The notes: generated by a model not told the origin, from the sequence alone. DNA of 61,511 nt from Saccharothrix sp. NRRL B-16314 (GCF_000716595.1 NZ_JNXC01000039.1:1-61511), one strand, 5' to 3'; counted from the first letter of the stretch, positions 44,575 to 54,435 are shown. A program made the numbers and translations.

Positions 44575-45048
44575 ATGAGCAACCAGTTCACCCACCTGGA
44601 CGCCGCCGGCGCGGCACGCATGGTCGACGTGTCCGAGAAGGAGCCGACCACGCGCACGGCGGTGGCCTCCGGGGTGCTGCGCACGACGGACGAGGTGGTG
44701 GCGTTGCTGGGCAGCGACGGGCTGCCGAAGGGCGACGCGCTCGCCACGGCCCGCATCGCCGGGATCATGGCGGCCAAGCGCACCTGGGAGCTGGTGCCGC
44801 TGTGCCACCCGATCGCGTTGTCGGGGGTGAAGGTCGACCTCGTGCTCGGTGACGCCGAGGTGCGCATCACCGCGACCGTCCGCACGACGGACCGCACGGG
44901 CGTGGAGATGGAGGCGTTGACGGCTGTGTCGGTGGCCGGGCTGACGCTGCACGACATGGTGAAGGCGGTCGACCCGGCGGCGTCGCTGGACGCGGTGCGG
45001 GTGGAGCGCAAGGAGGGCGGGAAGACCGGCCTGTGGGAGCGGAAGTGA
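44575..45048 (+). CDS. moaC: Cyclic pyranopterin monophosphate synthase (MoaC)
   Basis: A 157-residue MoaC: FTHLDAAGAARMVDVSEKEPTTRTA, KGDALATARIAGIMAAKRTWELVPLCHPIALSGV (in outline), EMEALTAVSVAGLTLHDMVKAVD. It forms cyclic pyranopterin in the second half of the first molybdenum cofactor step, after MoaA. It is first in a three-gene coupled run with mog and moaE. Cofactor would be needed by the Cox-type hydroxylase. Confidence 0.95.
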   Translation: MSNQFTHLDAAGAARMVDVSEKEPTTRTAVASGVLRTTDEVVALLGSDGLPKGDALATARIAGIMAAKRTWELVPLCHPIALSGVKVDLVLGDAEVRITATVRTTDRTGVEMEALTAVSVAGLTLHDMVKAVDPAASLDAVRVERKEGGKTGLWERK

Positions 45049-45551
45049 CCCCGGCCGGCGCACGTCCCGAGGCGGCTGCGAGAACAGCTCGGGTGATCAC
45101 GGCGTCGAACCGGGCGTCGGCGGGCGTGTACGCGGACCGCGGCGGGCCGATCATCGCCGACTGGCTGCGCGAACGCGGCTACGACGTGCCGGACCCGGTG
45201 GTCGTGCCGGACGGCGAGCCGGTGGCGGAGGCGCTGCGGGCGGCCGTCGCGGGCGGTGTCGCGGTGGTCGTCACGACCGGCGGCACGGGCATCAGCCCCA
45301 CCGACCGCACACCGGAGGCGACCAGGTCCGTGCTGGACTTCGAGGTGCCGGGTGTGGCGGACGCCATCCGGATGTCAGGCTGGCCGCGCGTGCCCACCGC
45401 CGTGCTGTCGCGCGGGGTGGCGGGTGTCGCGGGCCGCACGTTCGTGGTGAACCTGCCCGGTTCGACCGGCGGGGTCCGCGACGGGCTGGACGTGCTGGCG
45501 ACCCTGCTGGAGCACGCCGTCGACCAGGTTGCCGGAGGTGACCACGCATGA
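45045..45551 (+). CDS. mog: Molybdopterin adenylyltransferase family protein (MoaB/Mog)
   Basis: A 168-residue MoaB/Mog protein: ARVITASNRASAGVYADRGGP, GVAVVVTTGGTGISPTDRTPEA and TFVVNLPGSTGGVRDGLDVL. It adenylylates molybdopterin before molybdenum insertion. The GTG start overlaps the moaC stop (GTGA), and its own stop overlaps the moaE start (ATGA). Confidence 0.92.
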   Translation: MTPAGARPEAAARTARVITASNRASAGVYADRGGPIIADWLRERGYDVPDPVVVPDGEPVAEALRAAVAGGVAVVVTTGGTGISPTDRTPEATRSVLDFEVPGVADAIRMSGWPRVPTAVLSRGVAGVAGRTFVVNLPGSTGGVRDGLDVLATLLEHAVDQVAGGDHA

Positions 45552-45973
45552 CCGAAATCCTGCGCGCGACCGTCAGCGATCAGCCGCTGTCGGTGGAGGA
45601 GCACGCCAAGCTCGTGGAGCACGCGGCGGCGGGCGCGGTGGTGACGTTCGCCGGGGTGGTGCGGGACCACGACCACGGGCGTTCCGTGCGCGAACTGGAG
45701 TACGTCGGCCACCCGACGGCCGGCGCGGTGGTCGCCGAGGTGGTGGCGGACGTCGTGGCCCGGTTCGAGGGCGTCCGCGCGGTCGCCGTGTCGCACCGGG
45801 TCGGACCGCTGGCGATCGGGGACGTGGCGCTGGCGTGCGCGGTGTCCGCCGAGCACCGGGCCGAGGCCTTCGCGGTGTGCTCGGACCTCGTCGACGAGGT
45901 GAAGCGGCGGCTGCCCGTGTGGAAGCGGCAGGTCTTCACCGACGGCACCGACGAGTGGGTCAACATGCCCTGA
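45548..45973 (+). CDS. moaE: Molybdopterin synthase catalytic subunit (MoaE)
   Basis: A 141-residue MoaE: GAVVTFAGVVRDHDHGRSVRELEY, RFEGVRAVAVSHRVGPLAIGD and the C-terminal EVKRRLPVWKRQVFTDGTDEWVN with the active-site lysines. It transfers sulfur from MoaD thiocarboxylate to precursor Z. Its MoaD partner is encoded 1.2 kb away on the other strand. Confidence 0.95.
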   Translation: MTEILRATVSDQPLSVEEHAKLVEHAAAGAVVTFAGVVRDHDHGRSVRELEYVGHPTAGAVVAEVVADVVARFEGVRAVAVSHRVGPLAIGDVALACAVSAEHRAEAFAVCSDLVDEVKRRLPVWKRQVFTDGTDEWVNMP

Positions 45974-46007
45974 GCCAGGGCGGTTCGAAGCAGGTCCTGA
46001 AACGGGT

Positions 46008-46048
46008 CGGAGACCCCGAACCGCCGAGGGGGCGGTCCGAGGTCTCCC
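46008..46048. terminator. Bidirectional terminator between moaE and rpfA
   Basis: CGGAGACCCCGAACCGCC pairs with GGCGGTCCGAGGTCTCC at 15 of 18 positions around a GAGGG loop, between the convergent moaE and rpfA genes. Confidence 0.6.
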
Positions 46049-46080
46049 TGCCGTGGTGCGCCGGCTCTCGCCGACCGCCG

Positions 46081-47126
<1,046 letters not shown>

Positions 47127-47381
47127 TCATCCCCCGGCGAAGGGTGGCAACACGTCCAGTTGCGCACCGGCCGACACGGGCGTGTCGTGATTCCGGACCG
47201 CGACACCATCGAGGAGGAAGCTGCACGCGGGCAGGACACGACCCAATCGGTCACCGTGCCGCGCCCGGAGGAACTCGATCGCGGACGCCACGGTGGCCTC
47301 GTCACCGGACAGCTCGACGCTCTCGTCGGCGACGCCCGCCGCCGCGCGCGCACCCGCGAAGTACCGCACCGTGAGCCGCAC
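47127..47381 (-). CDS. moaD: Molybdopterin synthase sulfur carrier subunit (MoaD/ThiS fold)
   Basis: An 84-residue ubiquitin-like protein ending in the essential Gly-Gly (LDVLPPFAGG). It starts VRLTVRYFAGARAAAGV. The C-terminal glycine is adenylylated and thiocarboxylated to feed MoaE. The GTG lies one base after the moaA stop. M. tuberculosis has the same moaA2-moaD2-rpfA order. Confidence 0.93.
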   Translation of the reverse strand: MRLTVRYFAGARAAAGVADESVELSGDEATVASAIEFLRARHGDRLGRVLPACSFLLDGVAVRNHDTPVSAGAQLDVLPPFAGG

Positions 47382-47382
47382 C

Positions 47383-48441
47383 TCAGCCCCCGATCGCGCT
47401 CATGGGCCGGTCCGGCTGGCTGAACCCGGCCGTGTTGATGCCGTGCCCGGCCGCCTTGGCCCACGAGTTGCCGCGCCACCGCTCGGCGATCTCCTCGTCC
47501 GGCGCGCCACCGCGCAGCAGCGACCGCAGATCGGTCTCCGACTGGCTGAACAGGCAGTTCCGCACCTGGCCGTCGGCGGTGAGCCGGGTCCGGTCGCAGG
47601 CGGCGCAGAACGGGCGGGTCACCGACGCGATCACGCCGACCACCGCCGGTCCGCCGTCCACCAGCCACCGCTCGGCGGGCGCGCCGCCCCGGTCGACCGG
47701 CTCCGGCGTCAGCGCGAACGCGGTGCGCAGGGCGGCCAGGATCTCCTCGGCGGTCACCATGTCGTCCCGGTCCCAGCCGTGCTGCGGGTCCAGCGGCATC
47801 TGCTCGATGAACCGCAGCTGGTAGCCGTTGTCCAGGCAGTACCGGAGCAGCGGCACGGCCTCGTCCTCGTTCACGCCGCGCATCAGCACCGTGTTCACCT
47901 TGACCGGCGCCAGCCCGGCCTCCCGCGCCGCGGCCAACCCCGAGAACACGTCCGACAGCCGGTTCCGCCTGGTCAGCCGGTGGAACCGGTCCGGGTCGAG
48001 GGTGTCGAGCGAGACGTTCACCCGGTCGAGGCCCGAGGCCACCAGCCCGGCGGCCCGCCGCGCCAAGGTCAACCCGTTCGTGGTCATCGAGATGCGGGGA
48101 CGGGGCGTCAGCGCCGCGGTCGCCGCGATCACGTCGTCGAGGTCGGGCCTGAGCAGCGGCTCGCCGCCGGTGAACCGGACGTCGGTCACGCCGAGGCGGG
48201 TCACCGCGATGCCGATGAGCCGGGTCAGCTCGTCGCCCGTGAGGAGGTCCGGCTTCGGCAGCCAGTCGAGGCCCTCGGCGGGCATGCAGTAGGTGCAGCG
48301 CAGGTTGCAGCGGTCGGTCAACGACACGCGCAGATCGGTGGCGACCCGGCCGAACCGGTCCACCAGGAGCGGCGAGTCCGGCCGGCCGGACGTATCCGGG
48401 TTGCCGCGCACGACGGGTAGCCCCAACTCGACAGCTGTCAC
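47383..48441 (-). CDS. moaA: GTP 3',8-cyclase (MoaA)
   Basis: A 352-residue radical SAM enzyme. The N-terminal cluster ligands are in RCNLRCTYC. Others are the FTGGEP motif, SMTTNG, RVNVSLDTLD and the C-terminal cluster ligands FCAACDRTRLTADGQVRNCL. It converts GTP to 3',8-cyclo-GTP, the first molybdenum cofactor step. It usually ends in Gly-Gly, and here it does (MSAIGG). It is transcribed with moaD and divergently from the MarR gene. Confidence 0.95.
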   Translation of the reverse strand: MTAVELGLPVVRGNPDTSGRPDSPLLVDRFGRVATDLRVSLTDRCNLRCTYCMPAEGLDWLPKPDLLTGDELTRLIGIAVTRLGVTDVRFTGGEPLLRPDLDDVIAATAALTPRPRISMTTNGLTLARRAAGLVASGLDRVNVSLDTLDPDRFHRLTRRNRLSDVFSGLAAAREAGLAPVKVNTVLMRGVNEDEAVPLLRYCLDNGYQLRFIEQMPLDPQHGWDRDDMVTAEEILAALRTAFALTPEPVDRGGAPAERWLVDGGPAVVGVIASVTRPFCAACDRTRLTADGQVRNCLFSQSETDLRSLLRGGAPDEEIAERWRGNSWAKAAGHGINTAGFSQPDRPMSAIGG

Positions 48442-48557
48442 CCCTACCAGGGTAATCGGCCCACACTTGTGGGTGCTGGGGGAAATGGGGGATGGTCGGG
48501 CGCGGCGACGTGGACGAGGATGCCGATCCCGGCCGTTCGGACGCTAAATTGCCGGAC

Positions 48558-49022
48558 ATGACCAGTGAGCACGACGTGCCCGCCGACGTGCTGGAGCGGT
48601 TCAGCGCCTACGCGCGGGAGAGCAGCGCGCTCACCATCCTGTTCCACAGCCGGGTGGCGGAGCAGATGGGGCTGTCGCCGACCGACGAGAAGTGCCTCGA
48701 CCTGGCGATGCGCGCGGACGGCCCGGTCACGGCCGGCCGGATCGCCGAGCTGTCCGGCCTGTCCACCGGCGCGGTCACGGGTGTCATCGACCGGCTGGAA
48801 CGCGCGGGGTACGTGCGGCGCGTGCGCGACCCGCACGACCGGCGGAAGGTGCTCGTGGAGGTCACGGTCGGCGACGAGGGGAAGTTCGACCACCTGTTCG
48901 CCGGCGCCCAGGAGACCCTGCGCGAGGTGTTGTCCCAGTTCACCCCCGAGGAGCGGGACGTGCTGGAGCGGTACAACCACATTCTCATCGAGACGTTCCG
49001 CCGGCGTGTGATCGACGCCTGA
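48558..49022 (+). CDS. MarR family transcription regulator
   Basis: A 154-residue MarR protein: a winged helix at about residues 50-110 (PVTAGRIAELSGLSTGAVTGVIDRLERAGYVRRV in outline, with the RDPHDRRKVLVEVT wing). The inducer is unknown. TAAATT sits seven bases before the ATG, so the mRNA is probably leaderless. M. tuberculosis has a MarR gene (Rv0880) in the same neighbourhood. It is divergent from moaA and may control it. Confidence 0.88.
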   Translation: MTSEHDVPADVLERFSAYARESSALTILFHSRVAEQMGLSPTDEKCLDLAMRADGPVTAGRIAELSGLSTGAVTGVIDRLERAGYVRRVRDPHDRRKVLVEVTVGDEGKFDHLFAGAQETLREVLSQFTPEERDVLERYNHILIETFRRRVIDA

Positions 49023-49040
49023 GCCGGCAGCATTGCGCGC

Positions 49041-49835
49041 ATGGCCGCTCAGTGGAACTACCTGATGGACATGGACGGCGTGCTCGTGCACGAGGAGCAC
49101 CCGATCCCGGGCTCCGGCGAGTTCGTCGCCGAGCTGACCGCGAACGACATCCCGTTCATGGTGCTCACGAACAACTCCATCTACACCCAGCGCGACCTGC
49201 GCGCCCGGCTCGTCCGCACGGGCCTCGACGTGCCCGAGGCGGCGATCTGGACGTCCGCGCTGGCCACCGCGAAGTTCCTCGACTCGCAGCGGCCCGGAGG
49301 CTCGGCGTACGTGATCGGCGAGGCGGGCCTGACCACGGCGCTGCACGAGATCGGGTACGTGCTCACCGACCGCGACCCGGACTACGTGGTCCTCGGCGAG
49401 ACCCGCACCTACAGCTTCACCGCGATCACCAAGGCCATCCGGCTGGTGGAGCAGGGCGCGAAGTTCATCGCGACCAACCCGGACGCCACCGGCCCGTCCC
49501 GCGAGGGCTCGCTGCCCGCCACGGGCTCGATCGCCGCGCTGATCGAACGCGCCACCGGCCGCGCGCCCTACTACGTGGGCAAGCCGAACCCGCTGATGAT
49601 GCGGTCGGCGCTGCGCGCGCTGGGCGCCCACTCCGAGTCCACGCTGATGATCGGCGACCGGATGGACACCGACGTGCGGTCCGGCCTCGAGGCGGGGCTG
49701 CGCACGATCCTGGTGCTCACCGGCATCTCGGCCGAGTCGACCGCCGAGCTGTACCCGTACCGGCCGACGCGGGTCGTCAAGTCGATCGCGGACCTGGTCG
49801 GCCACTCCGCCGACCCGTTCCCGGACGGCGTCTGA
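49041..49835 (+). CDS. HAD-IIA family hydrolase (NagD-like)
   Basis: A 264-residue phosphatase with DMDGVLVHEE (the nucleophile Asp), MVLTNNSIYTQRDL, a C2-type cap, YVGKPNPLMMRSALRAL and GDRMDTDVRSGLEAGL. NagD-type enzymes dephosphorylate nucleotides or sugar phosphates; the substrate is unknown. It lies 18 bp behind the MarR gene, so the two are probably co-transcribed. Confidence 0.88.
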   Translation: MAAQWNYLMDMDGVLVHEEHPIPGSGEFVAELTANDIPFMVLTNNSIYTQRDLRARLVRTGLDVPEAAIWTSALATAKFLDSQRPGGSAYVIGEAGLTTALHEIGYVLTDRDPDYVVLGETRTYSFTAITKAIRLVEQGAKFIATNPDATGPSREGSLPATGSIAALIERATGRAPYYVGKPNPLMMRSALRALGAHSESTLMIGDRMDTDVRSGLEAGLRTILVLTGISAESTAELYPYRPTRVVKSIADLVGHSADPFPDGV

Positions 49836-49865
49836 CCGCTGCGGTGTCCGACCGCTGCGGGGCGG

Positions 49866-50237
49866 TCACCGGAGAGGTGGCGGCTCGGGCCGGAGCGCGT
49901 GACCGGACTGCGTGACGGCACGCAGGTGGCCGCGCTGCTCCGGCGGCCCGACCCGGCGCGACCGCGTCCCGGTCGCCACCGGCATGCGGTTGATCCGGTC
50001 GGCCAGCCGCTCCGCCCGGTCGCGCAGCAGCTCCGCGCGGCCGGTGACGGGGCCGTCGCACGCGGCGCCCAGGCGGTCGAGCAGGTCCGCCTGGAGCCGC
50101 AGCCAGTCCACGTGCTGCCACGGGTGCCAGGCGTGCCCCGCTTCGGCGGCGATGGCCACCATCGCCTCGTCCAGTTCGCCCGCGACCCGTTCGAGGTGCT
50201 CTCTCATGAGGGGGAGATGGCGCCGCACGCCCGTCAT
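49866..50237 (-). CDS. Hypothetical helical protein
   Basis: A 123-residue protein with no recognised family. It is mostly alpha-helical and charged (REHLERVAGELDEAMVAIAAEAGHAWHPWQHVDWL in outline, LRDRAERLADRINRM) with an Arg/Pro tail. It is divergent from the PPP phosphatase gene. The reading frame extends further upstream, but those parts look like a shadow of the phosphatase. A GTG at 50240 is an alternative start. Confidence 0.45.
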   Translation of the reverse strand: MTGVRRHLPLMREHLERVAGELDEAMVAIAAEAGHAWHPWQHVDWLRLQADLLDRLGAACDGPVTGRAELLRDRAERLADRINRMPVATGTRSRRVGPPEQRGHLRAVTQSGHALRPEPPPLR

Positions 50238-50358
50238 CACGGCGTCCGGCCCGATCTCCCCCGCACGGGGGAGCCGCGCGGCTCGTGGCCGAAGCCGCCC
50301 GCCGCAGCGCTGATCGACTTTCGCGCACCACACCGCCGCGTCGCTTATCGTCGCGGGT

Positions 50359-51162
50359 GTGGATAGACCGCTCTTCGTGGTCGGCGACGTGCACGGGCAC
50401 CTCGCCGAGCTGACCCGCGCCCTGCACGCCTCGGACCTGGTCGACGCCGACGGCGACTGGTGCGGCGGTGATGCGGAGCTGTGGTTCCTCGGCGACTTCG
50501 TCGACCGCGGGCCGGACGGCATCGGCGTCATCGAGTTCGTGATGCGGCTGGCCGAGCAGAGCGGTGGCCGGGTGGACGCCCTCATCGGCAACCACGAGGT
50601 GCTGCTGCTGGGCATGCACCGGTTCGGCGACCGGAACGTTCCGGGTGCGCCGACGCCCCGCAGCTTCGCCCGCAGCTGGCTGCTCAACGGCGGCCTGCGC
50701 AGCGACCAGGACCGCCTCACCGACGACCACATCGACTGGCTGACCAGCCGCCGGGTGCTCACGGAGGTCGACGGGCACCTGCTGATGCACTCCGACACGC
50801 TCGCCTACCTGGAGTGGGGCGACACGATCGACGAGGTCAACGAGGCCGTGCGGGACGTCCTCAAGGGCGACGACCTCGACCACTGGTGGGAGTGCTGGCG
50901 CAAGATGACCACCCGCTACGCGTTCCGCGGGCCGGGCGGCGGTGCGGTGGCGGACGAGCTGCTCGAAGTCCTCGGCGGCCGGGAGGTCGTGCACGGCCAC
51001 AGCGTCATCGCCGACCAGCTCGGCGTCGCCCCGGAGGAGATCGACGGCCCGCTCAGGTACGCCGACGGCCGGGTGCTGGCCGTCGACGCGGGCCTCTACA
51101 GCGGCGGACCGTGCCTGGTCGTCGAGCTGGGCCAGGACGACCAGCCGGCCCGGGACGACTAG
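50359..51162 (+). CDS. PPP family serine/threonine-type metallophosphatase
   Basis: A 267-residue phosphatase with the PPP signatures GDVHGH, GDFVDRG, GNHE and, towards the end, VVHGHSV. The sequence resembles bacterial PrpA/ApaH and Shewanella-like phosphatases. It could act on phosphoproteins or on dinucleoside polyphosphates, and the sequence does not decide. Its end overlaps the convergent YccF gene by four bases. Confidence 0.85.
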   Translation: MDRPLFVVGDVHGHLAELTRALHASDLVDADGDWCGGDAELWFLGDFVDRGPDGIGVIEFVMRLAEQSGGRVDALIGNHEVLLLGMHRFGDRNVPGAPTPRSFARSWLLNGGLRSDQDRLTDDHIDWLTSRRVLTEVDGHLLMHSDTLAYLEWGDTIDEVNEAVRDVLKGDDLDHWWECWRKMTTRYAFRGPGGGAVADELLEVLGGREVVHGHSVIADQLGVAPEEIDGPLRYADGRVLAVDAGLYSGGPCLVVELGQDDQPARDD

Positions 51163-51533
51163 GGCGCGGGGACGATCTCCTTGCCCAACGGCATCAGCGA
51201 CACCGGCACCATCTTGAAGTTCGCGATGCCCAGCGGGATGCCGATGATCGTCACGCACAGCGCGAGACCGGTGACGACGTGCCCGATGGCGAGCCAGATG
51301 CCCGCGACCACGACCCACACCACGTTGCCGAGCAGCGACGCCCCGCCCGCGCTCGGCCGGTCCACCACCGTGCGACCGAACGGCCACAGCGCGTAGTTCG
51401 CGATCCGGAACGACGCCAGCCCCCACGGGATGGTGACGATCAGCACGCAGCACACGATGCCGGCGACCGCGTACCCGACGGCCAGCCAGAAGCCGCTCAA
51501 AACCAGCCAGATCAGGTTCAAGATGATCCTCAC
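51159..51533 (-). CDS. YccF family membrane protein
   Basis: A 124-residue inner-membrane protein with two tandem YccF domains, each a helix pair with an IPWG or IPLG turn: ILNLIWLVLSGFWLAVGYAVAG, VTIPWGLASFRIA, LLGNVVWVVVAGIWLAIGHVVTG, IIGIPLGIANFKM. M. tuberculosis Rv0870c, beside cspB, is the positional counterpart. Its function is unknown. Confidence 0.9.
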   Translation of the reverse strand: MRIILNLIWLVLSGFWLAVGYAVAGIVCCVLIVTIPWGLASFRIANYALWPFGRTVVDRPSAGGASLLGNVVWVVVAGIWLAIGHVVTGLALCVTIIGIPLGIANFKMVPVSLMPLGKEIVPAP

Positions 51534-51565
51534 GCGTCCATCTTGCCCGATTAAGCTCCCGCCCC

Positions 51566-52525
51566 GTGCCGAACAAACTCCGCTGGGGCGTCGTCGCGAC
51601 GGGCGGCATCGCCGACGTCGTCACCGGCGACCTCCGTCTGCTGCCCGATGTCGAAGTGCTCGCGGTGTCGTCCCGCGCGCTCCCCAAAGCCGAGGCGTTC
51701 GCGGCCAAGCACGAGATCCCGCGTGCCTACGGCGACTACGCGGACCTCCTCGCGGACCCCGACGTGGACGTCGTCTACGTGGCGACGCCGCACGTCCAGC
51801 ACCACGAGGTGACGCGTGCGGCGTTGGAGGCGGGCAAGCACGTGCTGTGCGAGAAGCCCGCCACGCTCACGCTGCCGCACCTCCAGGAGGTGGTGGACCT
51901 GGCGCGCGAACGCGGCCTGTTCTTCATGGAGGCCATCTGGAGCCGGTTCAACCCGCTCACCGTGAAGCTCCGCGAAGTCGTCGCGGACGGCGCGATCGGC
52001 GAGCTCCGATCGGTTCGGGCGGACTTCGGGTTCGCGCTGGAGCACGACCCCGCGCACCGGCTGTGGAACCGGGCCCTCGGCGGCGGATCGCTGTTCGACC
52101 TGGGCATCTACCCCGTGTCGTTCGCCCACATGCTGCTCGGCGAACCGGAGACCGTCGCCGCGCACGGCTCCCTGGTCGACGGCGTGGACGCCGAGGTCGG
52201 GATGCTGCTCGGCTACCCCGGCGGCGAGCACGCCCTGCTGGCGTCGTCGCTGGTCAGCCCCCTGCTGTCGAGGGCCGTCGTGTACGGGACGCGTGGCCTG
52301 GTGGAGCTGCCAGGCATGCACCACGCCCCGACCGCGATCATCGTGAACGGGGTGGAGCACCGGGCGGAGATCGAGGGCGCCGGGTACGTGCCGCAGCTGC
52401 GCGAGGTCGTCGCGCGGGTGAACGCGGGCGAGGTCGAGAGCCCGACGATCACGCACGCCGAGTCGCTGGCGATCCTGCGCACCATGATCGAGGTCGGCGA
52501 CCAGGTCGGCCTCCGCTACGACTAG
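51566..52525 (+). CDS. Gfo/Idh/MocA family oxidoreductase
   Basis: A 319-residue NAD(P)-dependent oxidoreductase. The Rossmann start is LRWGVVATGGIADVVTGDL. VYVATPHVQHH and the catalytic HVLCEKPATL follow, then the alpha/beta C-terminal domain with GGGSLFDLGIYPVSFA. The family oxidises sugars, inositols or trans-dihydrodiols. Its end overlaps the convergent TetR gene by four bases. Confidence 0.9.
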   Translation: MPNKLRWGVVATGGIADVVTGDLRLLPDVEVLAVSSRALPKAEAFAAKHEIPRAYGDYADLLADPDVDVVYVATPHVQHHEVTRAALEAGKHVLCEKPATLTLPHLQEVVDLARERGLFFMEAIWSRFNPLTVKLREVVADGAIGELRSVRADFGFALEHDPAHRLWNRALGGGSLFDLGIYPVSFAHMLLGEPETVAAHGSLVDGVDAEVGMLLGYPGGEHALLASSLVSPLLSRAVVYGTRGLVELPGMHHAPTAIIVNGVEHRAEIEGAGYVPQLREVVARVNAGEVESPTITHAESLAILRTMIEVGDQVGLRYD

Positions 52526-53082
52526 GACCTGTCGTCCCGACCCGCGGCCAGCAGCGCCTCCGTCACGTGCACGACCGCCTCGACCCGGCGGCTGCTCGGC
52601 GTGAGCAGGTGGCTCAGCGACACCCGCACGATCGTCTCGGCGATCAGGTGCACCCGCGGGTCGGGCAGGTCGCCCCAGTGCTGCCGGATGTGCCGGGCGA
52701 ACACCGAGGTGGCGAGCGTGAGCACCGGCCGGCCCCTGGTGGTGAGGAACGGCAGCATGTCCTCGGCGTTCGCCCCGTTCAGCACGGACTTCGCCAGGTT
52801 GTCCCGCTCGGCCAGGTCGAAGGCGAACCGGATGCCCTCGCGCAGCCCCTCCAGCGGGTCGGGCGTGCCGAGCAGCCGTTGGCGCACACCGTCGACGAAC
52901 TCGGCCGTCTTGTGCAGCGCCACCGCCTGCAACAGCCGTTCCTTGTTGCCGAACTCGTTGTAGACGCTCTGCCTGCTGACGCCGGTCCTGGCCGCGACCT
53001 CCGCCAGGCGCAGGCCGCGCGAACCGCGTTCGGCCACCAACTCGGCCGCCGCGTCGAGCAGGGCGCGGGTGAGTTCCGTCAC
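52522..53082 (-). CDS. TetR family transcription regulator
   Basis: A 186-residue repressor. The N-terminal helix-turn-helix is AELVAERGSRGLRLAEVAARTGVSRQSVYNEFGNKERLL (in outline, residues 14-52). A helical ligand domain follows. It is divergent from the HAD gene at 53118, which is 35 bp away, so autoregulation or control of that gene is plausible. Confidence 0.9.
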   Translation of the reverse strand: MTELTRALLDAAAELVAERGSRGLRLAEVAARTGVSRQSVYNEFGNKERLLQAVALHKTAEFVDGVRQRLLGTPDPLEGLREGIRFAFDLAERDNLAKSVLNGANAEDMLPFLTTRGRPVLTLATSVFARHIRQHWGDLPDPRVHLIAETIVRVSLSHLLTPSSRRVEAVVHVTEALLAAGRDDRS

Positions 53083-53117
53083 GGCGCGAAGCTTTCCACA
53101 GCGCCTAAAGTGCGGTC

Positions 53118-53762
53118 GTGCCGCTGACCGTCGGATTCGACCTCGACATGACCCTGATCGACCCCAGGCCCGGCATGGCGGCGGTGATGGACGCGGTCGC
53201 GGCGGAGAGCGGCTACCCGCTCGACGGCGCGCACTTCGCGGCGAACCTCGGCCCGCCGCTGGACATGGTCTACCGCGAGTCCGGCGTGCCCGAGGCCGAC
53301 ATCCCGGACCTGATCGCCCGGTTCCGCGCGCTGTACCCGGAGGTCGTCATCCCGGCCACGGTGGCACTGCCGGGCGCCGCGCAAGCGCTTGCCGCGGTGC
53401 GCGAGCTGGGCGGGACGACGATCGTGGTGACCGGCAAGTACCGGGCCAACGCGGCGCTGCACCTGGCCGCGTTCGACTGGGAGGTGGACCACCTGTTCGG
53501 CGAGCTGTGGTCGACCGGCAAGGCCGAGGCGCTGAAGGTGCACGGGGCCGCCGTCTACGTCGGTGACCACGTGGGCGACGTCCGGGGTGCGAAGGCGGCC
53601 GGCGCGGTGTCCGTCGGTGTCGTGAGCGGGCCGTGCAGCGGCGACGAGCTGGCCGCGGAAGGCGCGGACGTGGTGCTGCCGGACCTGACCGCGTTCCCGG
53701 ACTGGCTGCGCGCGAACGCCGACCGGCTCACCGCCGGGTCCGGGACTCCCGCACCGCGCTGA
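53118..53762 (+). CDS. HAD family hydrolase (phosphoglycolate phosphatase-like)
   Basis: A 214-residue HAD phosphatase: GFDLDMTLIDPRPGM (nucleophile Asp), a helical cap, IVVTGKYRANAALHLAAF (a Thr-Gly-Lys variant of motif II/III) and VYVGDHVGDVRGAKAAGAVSVGV. The substrate is unknown. Its GTG is seven bases after GCGCCTAAAGTGCGGTC, without a strong ribosome binding site, suggesting a short or leaderless mRNA. Confidence 0.85.
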   Translation: MPLTVGFDLDMTLIDPRPGMAAVMDAVAAESGYPLDGAHFAANLGPPLDMVYRESGVPEADIPDLIARFRALYPEVVIPATVALPGAAQALAAVRELGGTTIVVTGKYRANAALHLAAFDWEVDHLFGELWSTGKAEALKVHGAAVYVGDHVGDVRGAKAAGAVSVGVVSGPCSGDELAAEGADVVLPDLTAFPDWLRANADRLTAGSGTPAPR

Positions 53763-53922
53763 ACACGCCCAGCGCGAGACCGGCCGGCGCGAGCAGCCAG
53801 CCGGCGGCGAACACCCAGGCGGGCAGGCCGCGTTCGCCCGCGACGAACATCGCGACGATGGCCACCACGCCGAGCGCGAACAACGCCACGGCGAGCGGCA
53901 TCAGCTTCGGGGTCGTCGACAT
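53728..53922 (-). CDS. Small two-helix membrane protein
   Basis: A 64-residue protein with two membrane helices (LAVALFALGVVAIVAMFVAG and AWVFAAGWLLAPAGLALGVF) and a basic tail. Such proteins are common beside cspB in actinobacteria. Its end overlaps the HAD gene by 35 bp. Its function is unknown. Confidence 0.65.
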   Translation of the reverse strand: MSTTPKLMPLAVALFALGVVAIVAMFVAGERGLPAWVFAAGWLLAPAGLALGVFSAVRESRTRR

Positions 53923-54048
53923 GGGTCGGATCGTAGTCGCGCTTTCGGAGGTGCCCCGGCGGCGGTGTTCTGGATAGTCTGGTGGGACGCGCCCTGGGCA
54001 CGCCCCGGGCGCGTTCGTCGTGTGATCGCTTAAGGATTGGTGAGAACG

Positions 54049-54435
54049 GTGCCGACCGGCAAGGTCAAGTGGTACGACTCGGAGAAGGGCTTCGGCTTCG
54101 TCACACAGGACGGTGGCGAGGACGTCTACGTGCGGAAGTCCGCGCTGCCCCCGGGTGTCGAGGGCTTGAAGGCCGGTCAGCGGATCGAGTTCGGCATGGC
54201 CGAGGGCAGGCGCGGTCCCCAGGCGCTGTCCGTGCGGCTGGTCGACCCGGCGCCCTCGGTGGCGGAAGCCCGCCGCCGGCCCGCGGAGGAGCTGCACGGC
54301 CTGATCGAGGACATGATCAAGCTGCTGGAGATGAAGGTCCAGCCCGACCTGCGCCGCGGCCGTTACCCGGAGCGGAAGAACACCAAGCTGATCGCCGACG
54401 TGGTCCGTGCCGTCGCACGGGAGCTCGACCCCTAA
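54049..54435 (+). CDS. Cold-shock domain protein with C-terminal extension
   Basis: A 128-residue protein. The cold-shock domain (about residues 1-66) begins [21 protein letters not shown] with RNP1 KGFGFV. RNP2 reads DVYVRKSAL, where the usual aromatic/His pair of DVFVH has become Tyr and Arg. The next 60 residues form a charged helical extension ([18 protein letters not shown]) typical of the CspB variant next to YccF and DUF2771 in mycobacteria. A GTG at 54040 is an alternative start. Confidence 0.88.
   Translation: MPTGKVKWYDSEKGFGFVTQDGGEDVYVRKSALPPGVEGLKAGQRIEFGMAEGRRGPQALSVRLVDPAPSVAEARRRPAEELHGLIEDMIKLLEMKVQPDLRRGRYPERKNTKLIADVVRAVARELDP

Noticed and set aside
54049..54435. A longer cold-shock ORF from 54037
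   Set aside because: The extra residues (MVRT) are outside the family start, and GTG at 54049 gives the standard N-terminus.
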